Of a stretch of 64,000 bases of DNA, positions 42,276-51,775 are shown piece after piece. The position numbers and the translations under genes are program-made. The notes beneath the pieces are model-generated. The model was not told the origin of the DNA, ran no database searches, and was given only the letters and a program-made list of their open reading frames with translations. Source of the DNA: Cricetomys ansorgei (lineage: Eukaryota > Chordata > Mammalia > Rodentia > Nesomyidae). Position 1 is the first letter of the stretch; every line of letters starts with the position of its first letter. The stretch covers positions 3,256,001-3,320,000 of the forward strand of contig JAMJFZ010001228.1 of the NCBI GenBank assembly GCA_026225945.1, written 5' to 3'.

Positions 42276-42929
42276 AAGAGAGCACAATGGCATGTCCATT
42301 CTATGAAGACATGCTCTCCCATGAGATTTAAAAACAGAAATACAATGAGAGTCTGAAAGATCCATTCATCCTTTTAACTGTTAGATAAAATGTGAATGCA
42401 AAATTAGTAATTAACTTAGATTGATACCTCATCTGGTTGGCAACATAGTATTAACAGCAGGGTTAAGACCGTTCATTATTTTTATGCCCTGTATGACTGC
42501 TTCTCCTTTCTATGATGGCTGTGAGGGAAGGAAATGCAGAGCCATCCATTAGCAAATGCAAAGGTTCTGTGACTGTTTAAGCACCCAGTGGAGTCTGTGA
42601 GCCACATTAACACCTGATTAGGTGCATTTCTGGTCACCACTAAAATCAATGAGACAGGTCTGCTCTGAAAGGACAGCTGATAATGGTAGCAGAATAAGAC
42701 ATAATAACCGCCCAGCTGGTTTTCTCCAGGGAATCCCCCACCAAAAACTTCCAGATGCCGCTCCTCTTCTTAGCCAATTAGCACTCAGAGATGATCACAG
42801 CATGACTTCAGGTGTCATCTTTGGGATTTTCATTACAAGAAATAAAACGAATTTTTAGTGGTATCTCTTTCACAAAAAGGACCCGAGTAAGCTGGAAGTC
42901 AGGAGGGGAAAAATAGACTATTTGCTTCA
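42276..42929. other. no gene seen
   Basis: Low-copy looking. The plus frame of 78 codons at 42622-42858 lacks a known domain. Confidence 0.5.
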
Positions 42930-43495
42930 TACTGGGATTCCAAGACTAAATTATATTATATTGGAACTATATGGAACTGAGAGACTCAGCGTTAGACAGA
43001 CTGCCTGGTGGGCAGACAAAGAGAGGGGGCATGATTCGGCCATAAAAGTGGTGAACTTCCCTGAAGATCTACTTTTTCCTCACCTGCTGGACTGGAGACA
43101 GAAGCCTGGCAGTTTACAACAAAGGCCTTGTAGGCTCTTGCTCCCTCTAGCAGACCCCCTGCTGATGATGCACTGGCTCAACAAGTTCTAGGCCAGATCA
43201 GCATTGTGTTTACACAATGATTGTGGGCCAATCAGCCATCCTATCTTTCTTTAACCTGACCAACCCTAAATTAAGGAGTATACCGTTTAGAGACTTAAAA
43301 AAATCCCAGCCCTGGAGAAGAGACTGAATGTTTTTGGCTTTCCGAGTCCCCCTCTCCCTTGCTGAGGGTCTTTTTCTCTGTGTGTCCTCACCCTGAATAA
43401 ATGCCTTTCTTAACTGCTGATCCTGTCTGCTGCTGTCCTACTGTGTGAGATTTCTAGGCAGCCGCTAGTGGCACTCAAGAGTTTTCCTGCCTTTT
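42930..43495 (+). mobile_element. ERV solo LTR with core promoter layout, plus strand
   Basis: The order fits U3-R-U5: a CCAATC-containing upstream zone (GTGGGCCAATCAGCC near 43226), TTAAAAAAATCCCAGCC (TATA-like, about 43294), then AATAAA at 43396-43401. About 90 bp later the sequence ends in TTTTCATTTTTTAACTGG. No internal region flanks it. Family not named; the 5' edge is uncertain. Confidence 0.55.
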
Positions 43496-43944
43496 CATTT
43501 TTTAACTGGCAGAGAAAACAAACCCAATCAACCCAGCTATAACAGAATGATCCCTTTTGCCCATCCAAAAGGAGTTGGGTATTAGTGATTTCGCAAGGCC
43601 CAACTTGGTAACATGAGATATTAATAACTGTTCATTGTTGAATTGGAAACTTTGTGGTATGCAGTCTGCATGTTCTTACCCATGTTCTTATATATGAGAA
43701 ACAGTGAAAAATTGAATGAGTTCCTGCCCACCTCTTTGTGCCAAAGATACCACACACTCACCTTGGTAAACAAGTGAGTTACCCATAACACTGTGCTTCC
43801 TACCAGAAACCACCGTGACCACACACCACAAATTCAGACAATGTTGTAATTGCCCATGTGCACTTGAGTGACAAAAGCTCAGTGAATCACAGCACAAAGA
43901 AAGCGGGATTTGAGCTCAAATCCTCTTGACTCTTATCAGAGCTT
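43496..43944. other. no gene seen
   Basis: Low-copy looking sequence. Overlapping 67- and 69-codon minus frames have no domain. Confidence 0.5.
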
Positions 43945-44265
43945 TGGGGCTGGAGAGGTGGTTCAGTTGAAAAAGCACATACATTTCAAGTGTGGAGTCA
44001 TGGGTTTGCTTCCCAGCCAAATGATGGTGAGATACAGAGTAGAGACAGGCAGATTCCTGGGAGCTTTCTGGCCAACTAGCCCCATCTTCTTAGCAAAATT
44101 CCAGGCCAATAAGAGACCCTGTCTCAAATAAAAATGTTGAAGGTACCTGAGGAAGGACTGAGATAGTCTCTGGCTTTGCACATACACACACACGTGTGTG
44201 CGGACACAATGTTGTACAAACACATCTACCAACCTACACAAACACACACTCACACAGGCTCAAAG
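43945..44265 (+). repeat. B4-type SINE, plus strand
   Basis: GGGGCTGGAGAGGTGGTTCAG, GTCATGGGTTTGCTTCCCAG, AGACAGGCAGATTCCTGGG, CAGGCCAATAAGAGACCCTG, TGAGGAAGGACTGAG and a CACACACACG...AACACACACTC tail. Confidence 0.75.
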
Positions 44266-44903
44266 TTGCCTATGCACAGGTACCCTCTACCAACATTTAT
44301 CTCCTTTAGAGTTTTCTGAATCAACTTCCTTTCAGGAATCACACATTCGAGCCAAATTACTTGAATCACGCTTGGCCATGTAGTTAAGTGAGGTTGGTAG
44401 ATGTGACTGTCCTGTTCTCATATTTAGGTTATATTACTTGGTACTAATGGCTCTCAAACTTCAATACATTTCAATATCCACGGACAAATAAGGTGTAAGT
44501 GAAATATCCTGAATCCCTTCCCCAGGTATTTGGGATCTAAGCCTTGGATGGAATCACAAAGGTTGTTTCAATAAACACTTTGTGGGAAGCAAGACAAGCT
44601 TACAGAGAGGCTAACCCCTTCAGTTGCTTCACTTTACAGGTAAAATAAGGTGAAGAAAAGAAAATCAGTCCAGAGATGTCAAGTTTCTTAGCTTAGCTTT
44701 CAACTAGAAGCATTGATGCTGGTCTTGGATTTGAGTCTTTGGATTTCCAATGGAGCAGAAGAATTGCTAAATGTAGCCACGGATGCCAGAAATATGTATG
44801 TGTATAAGCATGCTTATAGATTAAATAATGAGTTATGAATGCAATATTTATCAATATGCAAATGAATGCTTTTAGGCCTGACAAATTTATTTAAAAGTAC
44901 TAT
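44266..44903. other. no gene seen
   Basis: Low-copy looking, AT-rich from 44780 on. No credible frame. Confidence 0.5.
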
Positions 44904-44930
44904 GGAAGTCAGAATAGTGGTTGTTTTGCT

Positions 44931-44976
<46 letters not shown>

Positions 44977-45071
44977 GAGAGAGGGAGAAAGAAAAAGAGA
45001 GAGAGAGAGGGAGAGAGGAAGAGGGAGGGAGAGGAAGAGGGAGAGGAAGTCAGAATAGTGGTTGTTTTGCT

Positions 45072-45123
<52 letters not shown>

Positions 45124-45185
45124 GAGAGAGGGAGAAAGAAAAAGAGAGAGAAGGAAGGGAGGGAGAAGAGGGAGAGACAGGGAGT
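44904..45185. repeat. 141-bp tandem duplication with TG and GA tracts
   Basis: GGAAGTCAGAATAGTGGTTG starts at 44904 and again at 45045, a period of 141 bp. Each unit has TTGCTGA, a (TG)n run, GAAAGAGAGAGAGGGAG, AAAGAAAAAGAGAG and a purine-rich tail. Very high identity, so the duplication is recent or gene-converted. Confidence 0.9.
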
Positions 45186-45195
45186 CCCTTGGAAT

Positions 45196-45590
45196 TTAAT
45201 TAAGGTTTTTTTTTCATGAACTCAGGTGTATGGTTATTAACTGAGGTACAGGCAACTTATCAGCAGCTACAGTACTGAAGAAAATGACACCTTTCCTCCA
45301 TCAGTCATTAGCTATCAATAGCTCCTTAGGGATGGTGAGGACTTTACGGACCTTTTCCTGATATGGGGTGGAATTTTGACAGGTTTAAACTTGTGTGGGT
45401 CTTCTGAAAATCACAAGAGCTGCATGAGTTCATGAGTGTAGCAGCCATGTCCTGTCTAAACGACACCTGTTCATAGCCCCACCCCCATCCTCCACTTATT
45501 ATATACTGCTCTTCCTTCATGATGTTCCTGAGCTTTAGTAGAGGCCAGCACTTTGACCAGTTATGAGCCTCTGCATTAATTGCCACACAT
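45196..45590 (-). mobile_element. L1 3'-end fragment, minus strand
   Basis: AATTAAGG and a T9 run (reversed tail), GGCAACTTATCAGCAGCTAC, ACTGAAGAAAATGACACC, ATAGCTCCTTAGGGATGG, GAGCTGCATGAGTTCATG, GCCATGTCCTGTCTAAAC, ATGATGTTCCTGAGC and GACCAGTTATGAGCC. The longest L1 3' fragment in the window. Confidence 0.75.
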
Positions 45591-45663
45591 GAGGCTTAGA
45601 TTAGCACCTATCTATGCGGCAGGAGCCCAAGAGGGTGATGACTTGCAGTTAACTGAGGTTAGA

Positions 45664-45838
45664 GGTGTGTGTGTGTGTGTGCATATGTGTGTGTGTGTGT
45701 GTGCGTATGTGTGTGTGTGCGCGTATGTGTGTGTGTGTGTGTGTATGTGTGTGTATGTGTATGTGTGTGTGTGTGTGTGTGTGTGCGTATGTGTGTGTGT
45801 GCGTATGTGTGTGTGTGCCTGTGTGTGTGTGTGTGTGT
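45664..45838. repeat. 175-bp TG-rich array with GCGTATG interruptions
   Basis: TG units broken regularly by CATATG, GCGTATG and GTATG words. The frames of 60-90 Cys/Val residues here come only from the repeat. Confidence 0.97.
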
Positions 45839-46107
45839 TTTCCGTAGTGTAACTACTGGTAAACTTGTTCTAGTAAATAGCTTCCCACTCATTCTTGGGA
45901 AAAATTCTAGTTAAACTCAGTGGACCACACACAAAAAAGACATGAAGGAAGAGGAGTTGCTAAGAAGAAGGGAGGCAGCGGGAGAGGAAGAGCAGTCGGT
46001 AATATAAATAAGCAGTGAAAATGACTGAAGTCCATTGTATAAATTTATGAAACCATCAAACAATTTTTTTAAGTTAAAAAGCCCAAGTATTTAGAAATGA
46101 TTGGCAA

Positions 46108-46292
46108 ACATTACATGTATATCTGTATTTGCCACATGTCAGTGTGTACCCAGAGTCCAGAAGAGGCAATCAGAACGCCTGGAACTGGAGTCACAAGCTG
46201 TGAGTTGGCTGATTGTGTGGCTCAGAATGGGACTCTGAGGCTCTGCAAGAGCAGCAAGCACTCTAAACTGCTGAGCCGTCTCTCCAGGCCCC
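46108..46292 (-). repeat. B2/B3-type SINE, minus strand
   Basis: ACATGTATATCTGTATTTGCC, CCAGAAGAGGCAATCAGAACG, GGAACTGGAGTCACAAGC, GCTGATTGTGTGGCTCAG, CTGCAAGAGCAGCAAGCAC and TGAGCCGTCTCTCCAGGCCC. Confidence 0.85.
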
Positions 46293-47214
46293 GAAGAGCA
46301 GTTTGACAATGTGTCTATTCAGTGAGCAGGCAGTAGTGTGTTCCTTCCTGGTTCCGACCACCTTATAACTTTTCCTACAGTTGGTATTTCAATAAAGAAA
46401 TTTTCTTTATTCTCTTATATTTTGTTTGCTTGGTATGTGTTTGGTTTTTGACATTTATTTATTTATTTGTCTATTTGGTGGCCATATGTTTTTTAGACTT
46501 CTCAGCTGCCATTTCATATACAAAGTTCCTTAACACATGAAAAACTGCATACCCTTCCCTCACTGACCAGGGAGCAGTAACCTCACCAGGACCATGTAAA
46601 TATCTTCTCTCTCTGCTTCAGTTGCTTGATTGTACCCAGGGTTCCACTGGGCAGATCTTCAGCATGCTCTAATATCTTCATTCTGTTTCAACCAAGACTT
46701 CAGCACAACATGAGCTGTTCTGAGACATGTTAACAAACCGAAAAAAAAAATTACAGACAATCACACATCAACTTTGACAAGGTCTTACGCAAATGCCTCC
46801 TTTCTTTGATTCCAATGCATTAGATTTCTCAGCAAATGAGGTCTTTCTTAGGAAATTAAGGATGAAATTCTGGTGGGAACTTAGAAATGATTCTGACTTC
46901 CAAAGTCAAATGGCTTGTATGCCCGGAGTAATCATCTGTCATGAACCACACATCAAAACTCAAGTTCAGAAATAGCATGTTAACGCTTGTACAATTCTTC
47001 CTCTGGTACTTAAAGATTTCTGCCAGTTGAATTATGACTGTAAATAAGGAATATTTTTCTATTCTGATCAACTTATTTTCTTCAACCTTGCTTGTTAAAA
47101 ACCATAGCTCCCTCCAATAATCTGTTTATTTTAGCGTATTTTCTATGTCTTTTGATGTTTTCTGGCTCTGCCTATCTCTTTCTTATGTGACTATCTATTC
47201 TCAAAAGAGTGCAA
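46293..47214. other. no gene seen
   Basis: Low-copy looking. ATTTATTTATTTATTTG at 46455 and A10 at 46741-46750. Frames of 60 and 71 codons on opposite strands (46793-47071) have no known domain. Confidence 0.5.
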
Positions 47215-47427
47215 AGCAACTGGGGAGATGGCCCAATTGGTAAAATGCTTACCATATATGCATAAGGCCCTGAGTTCTAATCCCTGGCTTCCATGTGAAA
47301 AGCTGGACCTGGTGATGGGAAGTGTTGGAGAGGCAGAGACAGGGAGATCCCTTGGCTGGCCAGTTAGATTTTTGAGATTGATGAGCTCCAAGTCTTGTGA
47401 GAACCACTGTCTCAAAAAATAAAGTGG

Positions 47428-47661
47428 GGGACCTAGGGAGATTGTTCAATGGTTGAGGGAGCATATTGTTCATACGGAGCACCTAGGTTCAGTTTCCAGC
47501 ACCCATGCTGGGTGGTCCACAGCCATCTGCAACTCCAGCTTCAGGGGATCCATAGCCCTCTTCTGGATGCCTATGTACCAATACTTAAAACACACAATGC
47601 ACAGACTTTCCCTCTCCCCACATATATACATACTTTAAAAACAGTAGAGAAATCTTTTTTA
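47428..47661 (+). repeat. B2/B3-type SINE inserted in a B4, with target duplication
   Basis: AGGGAGATTGTTCAATGG, AGCACCTAGGTTCAGTTTCC, AGCACCCATGCTGGGTGG, ACTCCAGCTTCAGGGGATCC, CCCTCTTCTGG. Flanked by AAAAAATAAAGTGG (47414-47427) and AAAAAATAAGGTGG (47662-47675), a 14-bp duplication with one mismatch. Confidence 0.88.
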
Positions 47662-47675
47662 AAAAAATAAGGTGG

Positions 47676-47812
47676 AGCCTGGTGGCAGTGGTACACGTCT
47701 TTAATCTCAGCACTCAGGAGGTCGAAGTAGGCAGCTCTTTGTGAGTTCAGCCTTGTCTAAGTACTGAGTTTCAGGCCAACAAGAGTTACAACAGAGAATC
47801 CCTGTCTAGAAA
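47676..47812 (+). repeat. B1 SINE inserted at the same B4 linker
   Basis: AGCCTGGTGGCAGTGGTAC, CGTCTTTAATCTCAGCACTC, GGAGGTCGAAGTAGGCAGC, TCAGGCCAACAAGAG, AATCCCTGTCTAGAAAAAAAC. AATAAGGTGGA before it and AAGAAGATGGA after it look like a decayed target duplication. Confidence 0.85.
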
Positions 47813-47912
47813 AAAACAAGAAGATGGACAGTGATGGAAGAAGATGCTTAGTGTCAGCTTCTGGCTTCTATACATATGAGCACATACATGAGCTCACACG
47901 TACCACAGGGGA

Positions 47913-48369
47913 AAAATCTGATATTAAAATACGTGAGGACAAATGACTTACCTAGATAACAAGGGGTTATAATAAAACAAAACAGGCAAGCATAAATGAC
48001 TCCGATCTCACATTCTCAGAGAGATTACAAAGCATTTTGATTTTAAGTGGCCTAAAATTATTGCTCTAAGCATATTGATCATCATCTTAACATGGGGTGA
48101 CAGCCCGGTTACTTGGTTTTATTACAAGCTTCATAGACAAACCCTTTAACAAGAAGAGCCACGAAGTGACACTGTGAATTAGGTAGCTGGGAGTATCCTG
48201 ACTAAAGAACCGATTTCTGAGATACGGGTAAGAATTTTTGAGAACCACAATCTTGGAAATGCATAATCATGTTAAGGAGGAAGAATGTAGGATTCCCTTC
48301 AGTTTTTGCACTTAGATATAAACTGACTGGGCTAAATATAGGACACGTTGCTTTGTGAATTGCAAAAGC
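47913..48369. other. no gene seen
   Basis: Low-copy looking; no frame apart from one that runs into the B4 at 48370. Confidence 0.5.
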
Positions 48370-48665
48370 AGACCGGGGAGACGACTCAGTAAGTAAAAGA
48401 TGCTTGGTCCCTAAAACCCACACTGCATACCTGTAGTCACAGCACTTGGAAAGTGGACACAGGAGACGTGCAGATCCTTGGGACTTGCTGACCAGCCAGA
48501 TTGGCCTACTCAGTGAGTGCCAGGCCAGTGAGAGGGCCTGTCTCAGACAAAAGCTACTGATGAACAAAACCTTAAATTGACTTTTGGCTCCCACATCCAT
48601 GCTCACTCATTCACACACGATATACACCAGGTATACCCACACAAACATACCCACATGTACACACA
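48370..48665 (+). repeat. B4-type SINE, plus strand
   Basis: GACCGGGGAGACGACTCAGTAAG, CCTGTAGTCACAGCACTTGG, GACACAGGAGACGTGCAGATCC, GACTTGCTGACCAGCCAGATTGG, AGGCCAGTGAGAGGGCCTGTC, TTGACTTTTGGCTCCCAC. Forms an inverted pair with the next B4. Confidence 0.82.
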
Positions 48666-48704
48666 CAAATAACATAAATGGCAAAGCCACCAGGATGCCT
48701 GTTC

Positions 48705-49015
48705 ATGTGAGTGTGTGTGTGCCTGTGTGTGTGTACACATATACTGGCTGGAGGCTGACATCAAATATCCTTCTCCATCACTTTCTGTCTTACTTTGTGA
48801 TGCAGTGCCTCCCACTGAACTTGGCGTTTGATGCTTTGGCTAGACTGGCTTACCAGGGAGCCCTAGGGAGCTACCTATCTCCACCTCCTCAATGATGGTA
48901 TTAAAGATGTGTGTACCCCCACCCCTAGCTTTTATGTGAGTTCTGAGCATCAAAACTTAGGTCGCCATGCATTCATGGCAAGTGCTTTGCCAGCAAAGCC
49001 ATTTCCCCAGGCTTC
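48705..49015 (-). repeat. B4-type SINE, minus strand
   Basis: TG tract, TGGCTGGAGGCTGACATC, TTTGGCTAGACTGGCTTACC, AGGGAGCCCTAGGGAGC, GTACCCCCACCCCTAGC, TTTATGTGAGTTCTGAGC, GGCAAGTGCTTTGCCAGC and CATTTCCCCAGGC. Confidence 0.82.
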
Positions 49016-49671
49016 TGCCAGTTAACATATTTCCAAGTCCGAATCCACCTTCCTGTAGCTTTCATCAAATCATCTTTCTTGGAGATGTGAGTTTTTTTCA
49101 AAGGCTTACATTAAGGAGTCAGATAGAGCTGATTACCATTCTTCACTGATGCAAGTGAGAGGACCTTAGGGTGACATTAATTTATCCATTTAAATGATAC
49201 TTTTTGCGTGACTAGCAGATACCAGATATGAGTCTGGTCACTTGGATGTATCGGTTGACTGAATCTATGAGAAATAGATCTAAACCCCTTTGATTCCATG
49301 AGTAAAACCTTTACGTTTTAAAGACCATTAACTGTTTAACAATGAGCCTCCTTTAGGCTCACATACTCAGATTTTTCTATGACATCATCTCTTACAGGGA
49401 CTCTTATGATTGTACAAGTACCAAAGGCCGTAAACCTCATTGTCATGTTCATATATTATATGCTTGGTATCCAACAGAAACCTTCCACAAATAGCTTTTA
49501 AATAATACATATATAGCATACTTAATTTCTGGATCTCTTCTGATTTAGGCTGGAATTGCATCAAACCTCTTTTAACTGGATCTCATAAACATCCTGGAGA
49601 AAGTGGAAATCATTTCAACCTAAGCAGGAAATGATTATCACAAGGTGTGGTCTCAAGGAAACAGCAACACA
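49016..49671. other. no gene seen
   Basis: Low-copy looking, AT-rich, no frame over 60 codons in its body. Confidence 0.5.
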
Positions 49672-49870
49672 ATGGTCTAGTGGCAGAAAACTTGTCTGGC
49701 GTGCACGAAGTTCCGTGTTTGAACTCATCATGGCATAAAACTGGGTGCATTGTCCCATGCCTTTAATCCCAGCACTCAGGAGATGGAAGCAAGAAGATCA
49801 GAAGTTCAAGTTCTCAGTTACACACTGAGTTTGAGGCCAGTCTGGTACATAAGAGAGTTTAGCCATTGTA
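49672..49870 (+). repeat. ID-B1 composite SINE, plus strand
   Basis: Degraded tRNA part (GGTCTAGTGGCAGAAAACTTG, TTCCGTGTTTGAACTC), then the B1 part: GGTGCATTGTCCCATGCC, TTTAATCCCAGCACTCAGG, AGTTTGAGGCCAGTCTGG. Confidence 0.75.
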
Positions 49871-49999
49871 ACAAAAACTAAGCTTACACGTACAGGCAAA
49901 TTGGAATAGCTCTCAGTAGGACTGACTCATTTAAGAGGGTCAAGAACAGTAGGAGCTTTAGGTTGATTTGTTCAAGTGACAAATCTTTATTATAAATGA

Positions 50000-50312
50000 T
50001 TGTGTTTGCATGTGATGTATGTGCCCGTGTGTTTATGGGAATATACATGCTTGTGAGCGTACCGAGGCTAGAGGATGAGGTTGGGGGTTCTGCTCTATCA
50101 TTCCACCTTACTCGTTTGAGATAGTGTTTCTTACTGAATCTGGAGCTAGGCTGGGATCCTCCTGTCTCCACCTCCTATCCTAAAAAACTGGGGTTTCAGA
50201 CTCATGCATGGCCACACCCTGCTTTTTATATAGGTTCTAGTGATCCATACTTAGGTCCTCATACTTGTACAGCAAGTACTGTTACCCGCTGAGCCATCTC
50301 CCAATCCTTCAT
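50000..50312 (-). repeat. B4-type SINE, minus strand
   Basis: TGTTTGCATGTGATG lead, GGCTAGAGGATGAGGTTGG, TGGAGCTAGGCTGGGATCC, GGCCACACCCTGCTTTTTATATAGG, TCCTCATACTTGTACAGCAAG and CTGAGCCATCTCCCAATCC. Confidence 0.82.
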
Positions 50313-50559
50313 CATAAATGATACTTATCTCAGTTGATAGCATTCCTGAAGCCCTTAGGAGAAGCTCCCACCATTTTGTCAGAGATATTTTTCAAAGAAA
50401 TGGCTTTTAGAACTCTTAGCATAGTGTGCCAGTCACTGTTATTATCCATTGACTCTTCTTTGCTCCTCTGGCATCTTTAAAATATTATAATGTCCCATGT
50501 GCATGGCAGTTATTTACTTTGCTTGCATGTATTCATGAATTCTTGTTTTATTTCTTTCT

Positions 50560-50780
50560 TCTTACTTTTTGAGACAGGATCTCATGCAATCTGGGCTGGC
50601 CTCATACTTTTTATGTAGCTAAGGATGATCTTAAATTCTTCATCCTCTTGATTTCTCCTCCTAAGTGCTAGAGTCTTAGGTGAGCATAACTACACATAGT
50701 TTCATGCCATTCTGGGGTTCAAACTGAGGGCTTCATGCAAGGTAGCCAAGCATACTACCACCTAAGCTACATTGCTAGTG
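50560..50780 (-). repeat. ID-B1 composite SINE, minus strand
   Basis: TTTTTGAGACAGGATCTCATG, GGGCTGGCCTCATAC, TGTAGCTAAGGATGATC (B1), then TTCTGGGGTTCAAACTGAGGG, TACCACCTAAGCTACATTGC (ID part). Confidence 0.75.
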
Positions 50781-50818
50781 CACTCTGGGTTTCTGTAACT
50801 AATGTAAGGTTGTTATTC

Positions 50819-50840
50819 ATCATCTATCTTATCTATCTAC

Positions 50841-50881
<41 letters not shown>

Positions 50882-50974
50882 ATCTGTCTTATCTATCATC
50901 TGTCTATCTGTATCTATCTATCATCTATCTATCTATATTTATTTATTTATCTATCTATTTATTTATTTATTTAT
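50819..50974. repeat. (TATC)n-(TTTA)n microsatellite
   Basis: TATC units with CTGTC and TTA interruptions up to about 50935, then TTTA-type units to 50974. Confidence 0.95.
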
Positions 50975-51449
50975 GATAAGAAGTACGTGAGTGTCTTTCA
51001 CTTCCCTATTCATTCTACAGAGCCTACAAGAACACAATTATTTTAATCAGGCCAGGCAAAATGCTTTGACAAATAAACCCAAGGTCTACTTGTTTATAAT
51101 GACTAAATGCGATAGAAGTCTGTATCTTACTCATGGAACCACGGCTGAGGGCCTGTTTGTGAGTAGACTCTCCCTATGTAGATTTGGAGCCAGCTTCTTT
51201 CAACATTTCTTTTCTTTTCTTCCCAGCATTTTTCTTTCTTGAGCAGTGATATTGTAGAAACTGAAAGACCCTGGAGAACGCACCCCTACTCTTCATATGC
51301 GTGCTTCTATATAACTTGACTGACATGAAAAAATCATTTCTGGTCAATGTTGCTAGAGTTGAATCACACACACCCCAGGGGAGGGGTACTGGGAATGACA
51401 TCTTGTCCTGGGCACCTCCTAGAAATGTCTGTGTTTTAGAAGGCAGAAA
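50975..51449. other. no gene seen
   Basis: Low-copy looking; frames of 75-83 codons on opposite strands over 50991-51401 have no domain. Confidence 0.5.
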
Positions 51450-51775
51450 TTTGTGTGTGTGTGTGTGTGTGTAAGTGGATTATGTGAGTGTGTGTATGCA
51501 TGTTTGCATGTGTATGGCCACACCCATGTTTATGTATATGGAAGCCAGAGGTTAATTTTAGGTATCTTTCTGGTTCACTCTTTGCCTTACTTATCAAGGC
51601 AGGGTTTCTTGATGAACACAGAGCTTGCCTGTCTGCCTAGTCCAACTGGACAGCTTCCTTTGGGGTTTCCTCATCTTCTCCTCTCTAGTGTTGGGATTCC
51701 AGAAAGGCAGCTTGGTTTTTAAGTGGGTTCTGGGTATCTGTACTCCACTCCTCATAATTGGGGCCAACTCCCCAA
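51450..51775 (-). repeat. B4-type SINE with TG tract, minus strand
   Basis: TG units at 51452-51472, GGAAGCCAGAGGTTAATTTTAGG, TCAAGGCAGGGTTTCTTGATG, CAACTGGACAGCTTCC, AGTGTTGGGATTCCAG, TTTTTAAGTGGGTTCTGGG. Diverged B1-like half. Confidence 0.65.

Larger units (their letters stand above)
47217..47910 (+). repeat. B4-type SINE, split by a B3 and a B1
   Basis: B4 body at 47217-47427: CTGGGGAGATGGCCCAATTGG, GAGTTCTAATCCCTGGC, GAGGCAGAGACAGGGAGATCC, TGGCTGGCCAG, CACTGTCTCAAAAAATAAAG. It resumes at about 47817 with GACAGTGATGGAAGAAG, TGCTTAGTGTCAGC and TTCTGGCTTC through about 47910. Confidence 0.85.

Noticed and set aside
44866..45219. 117-codon frame with Arg/Glu/Lys-rich repeats
   Set aside because: It is a translation of the TG and GA tracts of the 141-bp duplication.
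45580..45914. Several 60-90 codon Cys/Val or His/Thr-rich frames
   Set aside because: They are translations of the TG/CA array.
48202..48606. 134-codon minus frame
   Set aside because: Mostly antisense B4 sequence.
50735..51046. 103-codon frame rich in Ile, Tyr, Leu and Ser
   Set aside because: Translation of the TATC/TTTA microsatellite.
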